DNA of 64,000 bases from Halolamina pelagica (GCF_900115675.1 NZ_FOXI01000006.1:62001-126000); one strand, 5' to 3'; shown: positions 16,160 through 24,484, counted from the stretch's first letter. The notes: a model not told the origin generated them from the letters alone. Translations and numbers: made by a program.

Positions 16160-17173
16160 GTGCTCCCCGTCATCGACGGCCACAACGACACGCTGCTGGC
16201 CGCCACCAGCGACCGCGCTGGCGGCGAATTCCTGCGGGAACCGGACGACCCGGACGGCCATCTCGACCTGGCTCGCGCCGAAGAAGCCGGGCTCGCGGCG
16301 GGCGTCTTCGCGATGTTCGTCCCTAACGAGGGCGAGTTGGACTGGAACGAACTCCCGCCGGCGGTCGACGGCGAGCGCGCCCGCCGCGTCGTCGACGAGC
16401 AGTTCGCGACCCTCCACGACTGGGCCGACGCGACCGATCGGTTCCTCGTAGTTCGAGATATCGACGCTCTCGACGCCTGTATCGACGGCACAGCCGTCGG
16501 TGGGGTTCCCCACATCGAGGGGGCAGCGGCCGTCAGTCCGGATCTCGTAAATCTCGAGGCGCTATACGAAACCGGGCTACGGTCGCTCGGCCTCGTCTGG
16601 TCGCGCCCGAACGCCTTCGCCCACGGCGTTCCCTTCGAACACGACGCCACACCCGACATCGGACCGGGACTCACCGACGCGGGGTTCGACTTGGTCGAGG
16701 CCTGCGAGGGGATGGGGATCGTCGTCGATCTGGCGCACCTGAACGCCGCGGGGTTCTGGGACGTGGCCGAAACCGTCGACGCGCCGCTGGTCGTGTCCCA
16801 CGCCGGCGCCCACGGCATCTCGCCGTCGTCGCGGAACCTGACCGACGACCAGCTCGACGCGATCGCCGACAGCGGCGGGATCGTCGGCTGTACGTTCGGG
16901 ACTGCCCACCTCCGCCCGGACGGCCAGCGGGGGAAGGACGCCTCGCTGTCGACGCTGCTGGACCACGTCGAGTACTTCGCCGACCGGATGGGGGTCGAAC
17001 ACGTCGGCCTCGGGGCCGACTTCGACGGCGCCTCGATCCCCGAGGCGGTGGGTGACGTTCGGGGACTCCGCGACGTGCTGGCGGGGCTGGAAGCGCGGGG
17101 GTACGACCGGACGGAGCGGGAAGCCATCGCGTACGGGAACTGGCGGCGCGTGCTGGCCGCGTGGTGGAACTAA
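16160..17173 (+). CDS. M19-family (renal dipeptidase-like) dipeptidase
   Basis: A 337-residue zinc amidohydrolase-fold peptidase. The metal site starts with VIDGHNDTLL (near residues 4-13). The later histidines are in LVVSHAGAHGISPSSRNL, and the C-terminal acid is in HVGLGADFDGAS. M19 enzymes cleave dipeptides, including ones with a D-residue; the substrate is not evident here. The start is ambiguous: GTG 16160 puts the metal motif at the usual position, while GTG 16109 would add 17 residues over a hairpin. The next gene, minD-like, starts 48 bp downstream from its own promoter. Confidence 0.88.
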   Translation: MLPVIDGHNDTLLAATSDRAGGEFLREPDDPDGHLDLARAEEAGLAAGVFAMFVPNEGELDWNELPPAVDGERARRVVDEQFATLHDWADATDRFLVVRDIDALDACIDGTAVGGVPHIEGAAAVSPDLVNLEALYETGLRSLGLVWSRPNAFAHGVPFEHDATPDIGPGLTDAGFDLVEACEGMGIVVDLAHLNAAGFWDVAETVDAPLVVSHAGAHGISPSSRNLTDDQLDAIADSGGIVGCTFGTAHLRPDGQRGKDASLSTLLDHVEYFADRMGVEHVGLGADFDGASIPEAVGDVRGLRDVLAGLEARGYDRTEREAIAYGNWRRVLAAWWN

Positions 17174-17189
17174 CGCCACTCAGGGCGAA

Positions 17190-17197
17190 ATTTTTAA
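17190..17197 (+). promoter_or_regulatory. TATA-like box for the MinD-like gene
   Basis: A T-rich run followed by AA (ATTTTTAA region) lies 25-32 nt before the ATG at 17222. This supports a separate leaderless promoter for the MinD-like gene. Confidence 0.55.
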
Positions 17198-17221
17198 CCC
17201 GAGAACGGGGAGAACGAGCGT

Positions 17222-17995
17222 ATGGTCGAAGCGCTGGCGGTCGCGAGCGGCAAGGGCGGGGTGGGCAAGACCACCAGCACGCTCGCGCTGGGGATGGCGC
17301 TCGCCGCCGACCACGACGTGACCGTCGTCGACGCCGACACGGGGATGGCGAACCTCTGTTTCCACACCGGCCTCGCGGACGCCGACACCACGCTGCAGGA
17401 CCTCCTCCTCGCCGATTCCGACGCTGCCGTCGAGGACGCCGTCTACGACCGGTTCGGCCTCTCACTCGTCCCCTGTGGCACCTCGCTGGCGGCGTTCCGG
17501 GAGGCCGATCCGACGCGCCTGCGGGCGGTCGTCGCCGAACTCGCGGCCGACACCGACGTGCTCCTGCTCGACTCCGCGGCCGCGCTGGGGTCGCAGTCGG
17601 CGGTCCTCCCCCTCGTGCTCGCGGACCGCACGGTGGTCGTCCTCCAGCCCACCATCCCCTCGCTTTCGGACGGGCTGAAGGTGCAGGAGTACGCCCGGTC
17701 CTACGGCACCGAGACCGCGGGCGTGCTGTTCAACCGGGTGCAGGACGACGAGGCGATCGACCGCGTCGCCGAGCAGGCCGAGCAGTACTTCGGCGGACCG
17801 ACGCTGGCGACGATCCCGGAGAGCGACGCCGCGCGGGCGGCCCGGCGGGCGGGCGAGCCCCTGCTCGCGTACGCGCCCGACTCCGCGGCGGCGGCGGCGT
17901 ACCGCCGGGCGGCCGACCGGCTCGACCTGCAGGACCGCGACGAGGACGCGGTCGCCGACCGCTTCCGTTCGGCGGTGATCCCCGAGCCCCCATGA
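17222..17995 (+). CDS. MinD/ParA-family P-loop ATPase
   Basis: A 257-residue ATPase with the deviant Walker A loop SGKGGVGKTTST at residues 9-20, switch region VVDADTGMANL (near 37-47) and LLLDSAAALGSQSAV (near 117-131). Haloarchaea have several MinD paralogs that position machinery such as archaella and chemoreceptor arrays; which one this is cannot be told here. I do not see a clear C-terminal membrane-targeting amphipathic helix. It overlaps the next gene by 4 bp (ATGA), so the two products probably act together. Confidence 0.9.
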   Translation: MVEALAVASGKGGVGKTTSTLALGMALAADHDVTVVDADTGMANLCFHTGLADADTTLQDLLLADSDAAVEDAVYDRFGLSLVPCGTSLAAFREADPTRLRAVVAELAADTDVLLLDSAAALGSQSAVLPLVLADRTVVVLQPTIPSLSDGLKVQEYARSYGTETAGVLFNRVQDDEAIDRVAEQAEQYFGGPTLATIPESDAARAARRAGEPLLAYAPDSAAAAAYRRAADRLDLQDRDEDAVADRFRSAVIPEPP

Positions 17996-18591
17996 ACGGG
18001 CCCGGAGCCACCGACCTGGAGATCCCACGAGGGCGACTGATCCGTTCCCGGGTCGGCGTCGCGAGCGCGCTCGACGCGGCGTTCTCCCGCGAGCTGACGG
18101 GGTACGCCCGGATCGAACCCGACTCGCTGCTGGCCGACGGCGAACCGGGCGTGGTCACGTTCGCCGAGGGCGTCCCCCGCGCCGCCTACTGCGAACGTGG
18201 CACCGGGGACGGGGAACGGCGCGGCGACAGTCACGAACCCGAACGCCCGATCGGGGGCGACAGCCGCGGCGTCGACGCCCTCGCCGCCCTCGCGGGTCCC
18301 GGTCCCTGCTCGGTCGAACTCTACGAACTGCCCGCGGACGCGCTCGCGGAGGTCCACGATGCTCCCGAGTTCTCGGTGCCGCCGGGCGCACCCGCGGAGG
18401 AGTTGGCGGACGACCCGGCGCTGGCTGAGCGGACCCGGGACCGCGCGCCCGCCGACGCTCACGACGGGGAGGCCAGCGCGCTGGAGTCGTTCCTGGAAGA
18501 CGAGGAGCGCATCGCCGCGATCCAGGAGGAGGCCCGGGCGGAGGCCGAACAGCGGGCCGCCGAGTGGGGACTCGACGACCAGTTGGAGTAG
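17992..18591 (+). CDS. MinD-linked protein of unknown function
   Basis: A 199-residue protein translationally coupled to the MinD-like ATPase. The N-terminal part (LEIPRGRLIRSRVGVASALDAAF; LTGYARIEPDSL) looks folded. The middle is low-complexity and acidic, and the C-terminus is a charged helix (EERIAAIQEEARAEAEQRAAEWG) that could form a coiled coil. No catalytic motif is seen. Its coupling suggests a partner, regulator or cargo adaptor of the ATPase; that is inference from position only. Confidence 0.8.
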   Translation: MNGPGATDLEIPRGRLIRSRVGVASALDAAFSRELTGYARIEPDSLLADGEPGVVTFAEGVPRAAYCERGTGDGERRGDSHEPERPIGGDSRGVDALAALAGPGPCSVELYELPADALAEVHDAPEFSVPPGAPAEELADDPALAERTRDRAPADAHDGEASALESFLEDEERIAAIQEEARAEAEQRAAEWGLDDQLE

Positions 18592-18694
18592 GCCGAAAAC
18601 CGCACGGCCAGGGCTGTGAGCCGCAGAACGGGTCGGGTCGGGTCACGCGGGCGCGGACGCGGGGGAGTTTACGCGGACGGCGGTGGCCGAGCGG

Positions 18695-18952
18695 TCAGGC
18701 CGTCTCGGGGTCGTGCCCGTGGCCGACGAGGAACGCGACGGCGTTCAGCGCCAGCAGCACACTGAACACGACCGGCAGGTCCCACATGGCGCCAGTCGCG
18801 ACCATCGGGACGTACGTCAGCGGGAGGGCGACCGCGGACCAGAACGCCGCGGCGCGAACGGGACCGAGCATCGACGCCGCGAACGAGACCGCCGAGCGGG
18901 GGAGCTCGCTGCCGCGGACGCGCGACAGAGTGGAGGGTTCGGAGGTGGACAT
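18695..18952 (-). CDS. small membrane protein (85 aa)
   Basis: A polar N-terminus (MSTSEPSTLSRVRG) is followed by two or three hydrophobic segments (near residues 20-40, 42-55 and 58-76) and a His-rich end (GHGHDPETA). GTTATACG at about 18985-18993, read on the minus strand, lies 33-41 nt before the ATG and may be its promoter. Function unknown. Confidence 0.6.
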   Translation of the reverse strand: MSTSEPSTLSRVRGSELPRSAVSFAASMLGPVRAAAFWSAVALPLTYVPMVATGAMWDLPVVFSVLLALNAVAFLVGHGHDPETA

Positions 18953-19243
18953 GGTGACTCTACTTTACCCAATGACGGGGGACCACGTATAACGGCAGCT
19001 TCGTACAGCTCGGTTCGCCCCGTTTTACGGTGCTACCGGGAGTGTGACTGACGTTTTACGACGCCCTTAGCGAGTCCGAGACAGTTTATCGACGGATATA
19101 GAGTCGTTTCGGAGTATCACCGCGGTCAGCGGCCGGACCGGCACGACGCCATCCCCACGGCGCGGCGGACGGCGACGCCGACGACCCGGCAGGGAGCGGG
19201 GCACACCCGGAGGCTTTTGCTCACAGGGGTGGATTCGGCACGC

Positions 19244-20431
19244 ATGCCGACTGAACTCCCGGACGCCGAGTACCGGTCACGACTCCGCGAGGTCCGCGGG
19301 AAACTCGACGACACCGACGCCGACGCCGCCGTCTGGTTCTCCGCGACGAGCATCCACTACGTCTCCGGCTTCGAGCACGTCCAGACCGAGCGCCCGGTCT
19401 GTCTCGCGGTCACCGACGACCGCATCGAGATCGTCGTGCCCCGGCTGGAGGTCGAGCGCGTCGAGACCGTCGACCGCATCGACGCCGTCCACCACTACTT
19501 CGACTACCCGCAGGGGCGCCCGATGCAGGTCGTCGCGGAGATGCTCGACGGCCTCGGCGCCGAGACGGTCGCCGCCGACGCCGACGGCGCGCCGGGCGTG
19601 ATGGGCTACGAGGGTCCCGAACTCTCGGAGTTCGTCGACGTGGAGACGCAGTCGTGGGTCTCGCGGATGCGCTGGGAGAAGACCGACGCCGAGGTCGACC
19701 TGATCCGGGAGTCGGCCAAGTGGGGCAACCTCGCCCACCGCTACCTCGCGGAGTACACCGAGCCCGGGGCCCACCCGGCAACCGTCTCCCAGCGGGCGTC
19801 GATGGAGGCCTCGCGGGCGATGCTAGACACGCTGGGCGACCAGTTCGTCGAGAACGTCCGCGCCTCCGGCCCGGCCCGCGCGGGCTACATCTCCGCCCAC
19901 GAGACCGCGCTGCCCCACGGCCACACGCCGAACAAGCGACTCGAACGGGGCGACGTGCTGGTGACCGGCGCCTCCGCGAACGTCGACGGCTACGGCTCCG
20001 AACTCGAGCGGACGATGTTCGTCGGCGAGGTCAGCGACGAGCAGGAGCATTACTTCGAACTGATGCTCGAGGCCCAGGACATCGCCATCGACGCCCTCGG
20101 CCCGGGCGTCCCGCTCTCGTACGTCGACGAGCAGGTCTGGGCGTTCTACGAGGAGCAGGGGATCACCGACCTCGCCCAGCACCACGTCGGCCACAACATC
20201 GGCCTCGGCGGCCACGAGCCGCCGTACATCGACCAGGGCTGGGGCGACTACGACCACGTCGACGAGAGCGACGCCGAGATGCGCCCGGGGCAGGTGTACA
20301 CCATCGAACCCGGCATCTACACCGACCACGAGGGGTACCGCCACTCCGACACCATCGCCATCACCGAGGACGGCGTCGAGTGGCTGACCTACTACCCGCG
20401 GGACCTGGAGTCGAACGTCATCACGGAGTAG
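19244..20431 (+). CDS. M24-family (Xaa-Pro peptidase/creatinase fold) protein
   Basis: A 395-residue pita-bread-fold protein with an N-terminal creatinase-like domain and a C-terminal M24 domain. In metallo-aminopeptidases the metal acids lie in patterns like DxGa...GYxSDxTRT. Here the same region reads VTGASANVDGYGSELERTMF (near residues 240-259), with the first Asp replaced and the second changed to Glu, and the last acid lies in RHSDTIAIT. The His site (HHVGHNIGLGGHEPPY) and IEPG are kept. A dinuclear metal site may therefore be absent, and creatinase-like or other hydrolysis is possible. ATG 19244 was chosen as the family-like start. Confidence 0.85.
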   Translation: MPTELPDAEYRSRLREVRGKLDDTDADAAVWFSATSIHYVSGFEHVQTERPVCLAVTDDRIEIVVPRLEVERVETVDRIDAVHHYFDYPQGRPMQVVAEMLDGLGAETVAADADGAPGVMGYEGPELSEFVDVETQSWVSRMRWEKTDAEVDLIRESAKWGNLAHRYLAEYTEPGAHPATVSQRASMEASRAMLDTLGDQFVENVRASGPARAGYISAHETALPHGHTPNKRLERGDVLVTGASANVDGYGSELERTMFVGEVSDEQEHYFELMLEAQDIAIDALGPGVPLSYVDEQVWAFYEEQGITDLAQHHVGHNIGLGGHEPPYIDQGWGDYDHVDESDAEMRPGQVYTIEPGIYTDHEGYRHSDTIAITEDGVEWLTYYPRDLESNVITE

Positions 20432-20498
20432 CCGGCTGTATGAGGCGATCAATCGTTACAGCGAACTATTTACCACACCTGTCCGGCGACCGAGCTAC

Positions 20499-20515
20499 CG
20501 AGAGCGGAGCTCTCG
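20499..20515. repeat. GGA-triloop hairpin
   Basis: CGAGAGC-GGA-GCTCTCG is a perfect 7-bp stem with a GGA loop closed by a C-G pair. It has the same geometry as the hairpins in trpB and truB. Confidence 0.65.
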
Positions 20516-20614
20516 TTCGCCAACCGGATATCTCCGATTTCCGGTGCCGGTCCGAAGGATCCGGACGGTCGCCGGTTCACTCGCCGAAGGGAGGCTCGCA
20601 GGCTCTCGGTCGAG

Positions 20615-20655
20615 CTTTTGCCAGGGAGCGAACGGAGTGAGCGACGCAGCAAAAG
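20615..20655. repeat. haloarchaeal palindromic repeat
   Basis: CTTTTGC (20615-20621) pairs with GCAAAAG (20649-20655). Inside lies GAGCGAACGGAGTGAGCGA (20626-20644), a motif I recall as widely dispersed in haloarchaeal genomes. The inner part can fold as a GGA triloop stem in which tandem G-A mismatches interrupt Watson-Crick pairs. Confidence 0.6.
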
Positions 20656-20719
20656 GTCGGTGTCGGCGCCCTCGCCCGGTATCGAACCCACTAAGGCGAG
20701 TCCGGGCAAGCAACGTACA

Positions 20720-21679
20720 ATGAGTCTCACGCTCGGCGACGCCAGCGCGGCCCCCGGCGAGATGGCCACCGGGCGGCTCCGGATTGGCGAGCGCCGCGAC
20801 GGCAGTCCCGTCTCCCTACCGGTCTGTGTGGTCAACGGCGCCGACGACGGCGAAACCCTGTATCTGCAGGCGGTCTCGGACGGCGACGAGCTCAACGGCC
20901 TCGGGGTGCTCACCCGGGTCGTCCCGCGGCTCGATCCCGCCGAACTCTCCGGCGCGGTCCTGATCGTCGGGATCGTCAACGTCCACGCGTTCCAGATCGC
21001 CGAGCACCGCAACCCCATCGACGACACGAAGATGAACCGGGCCTACCCCGGCGACGAGGACGGGACCAGCTCCGAGCGCATCGCCGCCGCGACGTTCGAC
21101 GCCGCCTGCCGGGCTGACTACGTGCTCGACCTCCACCAGGGCTCGACCTCGCGGATGCTCAACGAGGCCCGGGTACGGTGTGGCCGCCACCATCGCCTCC
21201 ACGGCGACTGCCTCGAACTCGCGAAGGCGTTCGGCACGGGCCACGTGCTCGACCAGAAGGGGCCCGACGGCCAGTTGGCCCGCGCGGCGCCCGGCGAGGG
21301 GATCCCCACGATCGACCCCGAACTCGGCGGCTGCGTGGGCTGGGACGAGGAGAGCATCCAGTACGGCGTCGAGGGCGTTTTCAACGTCCTCCGCCACTAC
21401 GGCTTCCTCGACGGCGAGGCGTCGATGGACGAACAGACCCGCGCCGCGGGGTTCGACCAGTACCGCGCGCCGGCGGGCGGGCTCGTCCGGTTCCGCGCGG
21501 AACTGGGCGAGGAGATCCATCCCGGCGACACGCTGTTCGAGATCACCGACCCGTTCGGCCAGCTCGCGGGCCGGGTGACCGCCGACTGCGAGGGCGTCTT
21601 CTGGCGCTCGCGGCGGCTCCCGCAGGTCGCGACCGGCGAGTACGTCTGCTCGGTGGCGACCGGCGTCGACGCCTACTGA
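20720..21679 (+). CDS. succinylglutamate desuccinylase/aspartoacylase family protein with altered zinc site
   Basis: A 319-residue protein of the M14 AstE/AspA deacylase family. In this family zinc is held by an HxxE motif (HGDE) and a later His. Here the first motif reads AVSDGDELNG (near residues 54-63), with Asp where the His is expected. The third ligand DLHQG (near 138) and the catalytic Glu region PELGG are kept. A beta-rich C-terminal domain follows. A paralog at 40494-41567 keeps the normal HGDE. Two bp separate it from the threonine synthase gene, so they are probably co-transcribed. Confidence 0.85.
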   Translation: MSLTLGDASAAPGEMATGRLRIGERRDGSPVSLPVCVVNGADDGETLYLQAVSDGDELNGLGVLTRVVPRLDPAELSGAVLIVGIVNVHAFQIAEHRNPIDDTKMNRAYPGDEDGTSSERIAAATFDAACRADYVLDLHQGSTSRMLNEARVRCGRHHRLHGDCLELAKAFGTGHVLDQKGPDGQLARAAPGEGIPTIDPELGGCVGWDEESIQYGVEGVFNVLRHYGFLDGEASMDEQTRAAGFDQYRAPAGGLVRFRAELGEEIHPGDTLFEITDPFGQLAGRVTADCEGVFWRSRRLPQVATGEYVCSVATGVDAY

Positions 21680-21681
21680 CG

Positions 21682-22806
21682 ATGACTGACCCCACCCCAC
21701 TCGTCTGTCCCGACTGCGGCGCCGAGTACGCGGATCGCTGGCGCTGTACCTGCGGCCACCCCCTCGAGTTCGCCCGCCAGCCGCTCCCGGACGGGCCAGC
21801 ACCCGACCCTGCCGCCTTCGACGCCCGCGAGGGGCTGTGGGCGTTCTCGGCGTTCCTCCCCGTCGAGAAACGGGTCAGCCTCGGCGAGGGGATGACGCCG
21901 CTCCAGCACGCGCCCGACTGGGACGCCGAGTTCAAACTGGAGTACGTGTTCCCCACCGGCTCGTTCAAGGACCGCGGCGCGACGACGACGCTCTCCCGGG
22001 CGCTGGAACTCGGCGTCGAGAAAGTGGTCGAGGACTCCTCGGGCAACGCCGGCGCGGCGGTCGCGACCTACGCCGCCCGGGCGGGGATCGACGCCGAGAT
22101 ATACGTGCCGGCGAGCGTAAAGCAGAGCAAAATTCGAGCGATCGAGGCTGCGGGCGCGACGCCGGTCCGCATCGAGGGCTCGCGACAGGACGTGACCGAC
22201 GCGTGCATCGACGCCGCGGTCGGCGAGGGCGCCGACGAAGGTGCGACCGGCGACGGTCGGCCGGGCGCCGGCGCCTGGTACGCCTCCCACGCCTGGAACC
22301 CCGCCTTCTTCGCCGGCACGGCGACGTTCGCCTACGAGACCGCGCTCCAGCGTAACTGGGCGGCGCCCGATGCCGTCGTGACGCCGCTGGGTCACGGGAC
22401 GCTGTTCCTCGGCGCCTACCGAGGGTTCCGCGCCCTGAAAGAAGCGGGCTGGATCGACGAGGTCCCGCGAATGTACGGCGCGCAGGCCGCGGGCTACGCC
22501 CCTATCGCCGCGGAACTCCACGGCGACACTGCTGGCGCGAACGACGTGGCCGACGGGATCCAGATCCGCGATCCGGTGCAGAAAGACGCGATTCTGAATG
22601 CCATCGAGGCCACCGGCGGCGACGCCATCGCGCTCACGGAGGCGCCGGTCGCCGACGAACTCGATCGACTCCACGCGGCCGGCTTCTACACGGAACCCAC
22701 GTGTGCGGTCGCGCCCGCGGCGCTCGACGAGTACCGCGAGCGCGGTGCCGTCGACGCCGACGAGGACGTGGTCGTCCCGCTGACTGGGAGCGGGCTGAAG
22801 GCGTAG
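21682..22806 (+). CDS. thrC: threonine synthase (PLP-dependent)
   Basis: A 374-residue fold-type II PLP enzyme that converts O-phosphohomoserine to threonine. The N-terminus is a zinc-ribbon-like segment (VCPDCGAEY, WRCTCG), common in archaeal threonine synthases. The PLP lysine is in FPTGSFKDRGATTT (near residue 97), with VEDSSGNAGAAVA following, and the family Gly-rich phosphate loop lies in VTPLGHGTLFLG. An acidic Gly-rich insert lies near residues 182-193. Other fold-II enzymes share these motifs, so the exact substrate is likely but not certain. It directly follows the AstE-like gene. Confidence 0.85.
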   Translation: MTDPTPLVCPDCGAEYADRWRCTCGHPLEFARQPLPDGPAPDPAAFDAREGLWAFSAFLPVEKRVSLGEGMTPLQHAPDWDAEFKLEYVFPTGSFKDRGATTTLSRALELGVEKVVEDSSGNAGAAVATYAARAGIDAEIYVPASVKQSKIRAIEAAGATPVRIEGSRQDVTDACIDAAVGEGADEGATGDGRPGAGAWYASHAWNPAFFAGTATFAYETALQRNWAAPDAVVTPLGHGTLFLGAYRGFRALKEAGWIDEVPRMYGAQAAGYAPIAAELHGDTAGANDVADGIQIRDPVQKDAILNAIEATGGDAIALTEAPVADELDRLHAAGFYTEPTCAVAPAALDEYRERGAVDADEDVVVPLTGSGLKA

Positions 22807-22944
22807 CGGTCCGAACTGTTTTCCCCGCGGCCTACGACGGGCGCGCCTCGCTGCCCCACGACCGGGAGACAATGGCGCGGGCGCTGGACCGCTTCTGACT
22901 ACGCCGGGAGGCCCACCGCCTGGCCCGAATCAGGGCGGCGAAGC

Positions 22945-22968
22945 GAGCACTGGAGGGCGGGAGTGCTC
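22945..22968. repeat. 7-bp inverted repeat between convergent genes
   Basis: GAGCACT (22945-22951) pairs with AGTGCTC (22962-22968) across a G-rich 10-nt loop. It overlaps the stop of the opposite-strand gene and follows the threonine synthase end by 138 bp, so it may serve as a terminator. Confidence 0.45.
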
Positions 22969-24304
22969 ACTCGGTGCGTGCGTTCCCGTTCAGGACGTAG
23001 TGCGCCGTGTCACTCCGGAACTCCATGCGGAACGACTGTGGCTCGTTCTGCTGGATATCGTCGAACGTCCACACCTCGAACTCGGTCCCGATGAAGTCGT
23101 CGGGGTTGACGATGCCGAACAGGTCGAACCTGTCGAGGGTCCTCTTCTTCACAGTATCAGTGACCTTCCCCTTGATGTTGTCGGCGATGTCGTTGCCGTC
23201 CTGTTCGGTGAACTCGATCTCGTCGTTCGAACTGTTCTCGGCGACCTGTTCCGCGACCTCCCTCACCTTCTCCTCTATCTCGGATTTGAGTTCGGTTCGT
23301 AGTTTTCGATACCCCGCCTCCACGGCTTGCGTGCTGGTGTTGTCTTGTTCAAGCAGGACCACGATGAGGGCGGCACGTGCCACCGACTTCGGGTCGGCGT
23401 CCGTCTGCGCCCCCGATGCGATCGCCGGTATCACCGGGGACATCCGGTCTCGGAACGTCCCCGTTTCGTCCGGCACGGGGAAGCTGTCCCCGCCGTGGAC
23501 GTTTCCTTGCCCCAGGTTCCCGTGGGTCCCGTGTCGACCACCTCCCCGAAGCCTCGCCCCGGCGGCGTCGTAGTTGTTGTTGAGGTACGCCTCCACGACG
23601 TCGATGGACCGACCGTCGACGAACAGGGCAAGTGCGAGAACGTACGGCTCGTCCCCATCCGGGGCGAAGAGCCTGTCCTCCTCGTCGGAGTCCCGACAGT
23701 CTACCCGCGACAGTTCCAGCGTCACCGGCATCGTCCCCGTCTCCATGGGTGTGTCCGTCTCCAGCTGGGACTCGATCTTGGGGTCGACCCACGCTGCCCA
23801 GTCCTGGGTCGACCGTCCCGCGGCGTCGACGCGCAGTTCGAGGAACACGTCCTCGCCCGAGAGGTGGGTCAGGTCGGCCTTCACATCCAACAGTTCTCCG
23901 GTGTACCCCTTCTGGCGGCGGAGAACCGGGTTCCACACGTGAGTGCCGTTCTCCCGGTGGTGTTCGAACACCCAAAACTCGGCGCCGTCGCTCGCGCTCG
24001 CGCCGTCGAGGAACCCGATCTGGGCGGTGAAGACGGCGTTGTCGGGCGCCGTGACCCACGGGAAGAATCCCTTGATCGTTCCGTCCGGGACCCACTTGGG
24101 GTGGGTCCTGAGCGCCGATTTCGAGGACCCGTTCTCCATGGTCACGGTGTCGAGACGGGCGAACCCTCGGTCGTCGCCCGCGCTCCCGTTCCACGGGATC
24201 TCGTTGCTGTCGCGAGTGTTGTGGTCGTCTACGAGCTGTCCCGTCACCCAGCGCGCTCCGTCAGCCGTGTTCGTGAGATCTATGGCCATTTTCGGCTCCG
24301 ACAT
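22967..24304 (-). CDS. orphan protein of unknown function (two putative beta domains)
   Basis: A 445-residue soluble protein with no signal peptide or membrane segment. Residues about 10-180 look like a beta-sandwich (GFFPWVTAPDNAVFTAQIGF, AEFWVFEHH, FLELRVDAAG, WAAWVDPKI), recalling NPCBM or jelly-roll carbohydrate-binding domains. Residues about 190-445 contain DCRDSDEEDRLF with GDEPYVLALALFVDG, a conserved Gly/His-rich loop, a charged helix (ELKSEIEEKVREVAEQVAE) and DDFIGTEFEVWTFDDI. The DEPYV and DDxIGT pattern resembles a domain of unknown function that I recall from bacterial proteins. No catalytic motif is seen. AT-rich DNA upstream suggests acquisition. ATG 24289 is an alternative start. 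Confidence 0.7.
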   Translation of the reverse strand: MSEPKMAIDLTNTADGARWVTGQLVDDHNTRDSNEIPWNGSAGDDRGFARLDTVTMENGSSKSALRTHPKWVPDGTIKGFFPWVTAPDNAVFTAQIGFLDGASASDGAEFWVFEHHRENGTHVWNPVLRRQKGYTGELLDVKADLTHLSGEDVFLELRVDAAGRSTQDWAAWVDPKIESQLETDTPMETGTMPVTLELSRVDCRDSDEEDRLFAPDGDEPYVLALALFVDGRSIDVVEAYLNNNYDAAGARLRGGGRHGTHGNLGQGNVHGGDSFPVPDETGTFRDRMSPVIPAIASGAQTDADPKSVARAALIVVLLEQDNTSTQAVEAGYRKLRTELKSEIEEKVREVAEQVAENSSNDEIEFTEQDGNDIADNIKGKVTDTVKKRTLDRFDLFGIVNPDDFIGTEFEVWTFDDIQQNEPQSFRMEFRSDTAHYVLNGNARTE

Positions 24305-24308
24305 GTCG
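24299..24308. promoter_or_regulatory. CGACATGTCG palindrome at the orphan gene start
   Basis: A perfect 10-bp palindrome overlaps the ATG at 24304. An identical copy lies at 24351-24360, 52 bp upstream of it relative to the gene. A pair like this could be an operator, but the match may be by chance. Confidence 0.3.
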
Positions 24309-24350
24309 ACTGACCAGTGTTTCTCCCGTTCCGCCGTATCGAACCATCGC

Positions 24351-24360
24351 CGACATGTCG
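24351..24360. promoter_or_regulatory. second CGACATGTCG palindrome
   Basis: Identical to the palindrome at 24299-24308. It borders the AT-rich segment 24361-24445, which probably holds the promoter of the orphan gene. Confidence 0.3.
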
Positions 24361-24445
24361 TCAGTAAATATAATATTTATAATGTAATAATCTTTCGCTA
24401 TACATATCTATAGAGTAATTTCACACGTAGTTATATAACGTGTCT
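24361..24445. other. AT-rich island upstream of the orphan gene
   Basis: About 85 bp rich in A and T (TAATATTTATAATGTAATAA and similar), unlike the surrounding GC-rich DNA. No gene is seen. It offers several TATA-like boxes for the minus-strand orphan gene and looks foreign to the local composition. Confidence 0.6.
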
Positions 24446-24469
24446 GCTAAGTCGAGCCCCGATACGCGC

Positions 24470-24484
24470 CGTGGTTTCACCACG
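24470..24484. repeat. TTC/GAA-triloop hairpin
   Basis: CGTGGT-TTC-ACCACG is a perfect 6-bp stem; the minus strand carries a GAA loop, here closed by T-A rather than C-G. It lies between the orphan gene and the end of tiaS. Confidence 0.5.

Larger units (their letters stand above)
20432..20719. other. 288-bp intergenic region rich in hairpins
   Basis: No gene is seen. The region holds a 7-bp hairpin with a GGA loop (20499-20515) and a larger inverted repeat (20615-20655), listed separately. It separates the M24 gene from the AstE-like/threonine synthase pair and probably holds the promoter of the latter near its right end. Confidence 0.5.

Noticed and set aside
19019-19060. Two CGTTTTACG sequences about 32 bp apart before the M24 gene
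   Set aside because: Nine-base similarity only, at no useful distance from either start; probably chance in an AT-richer gap.
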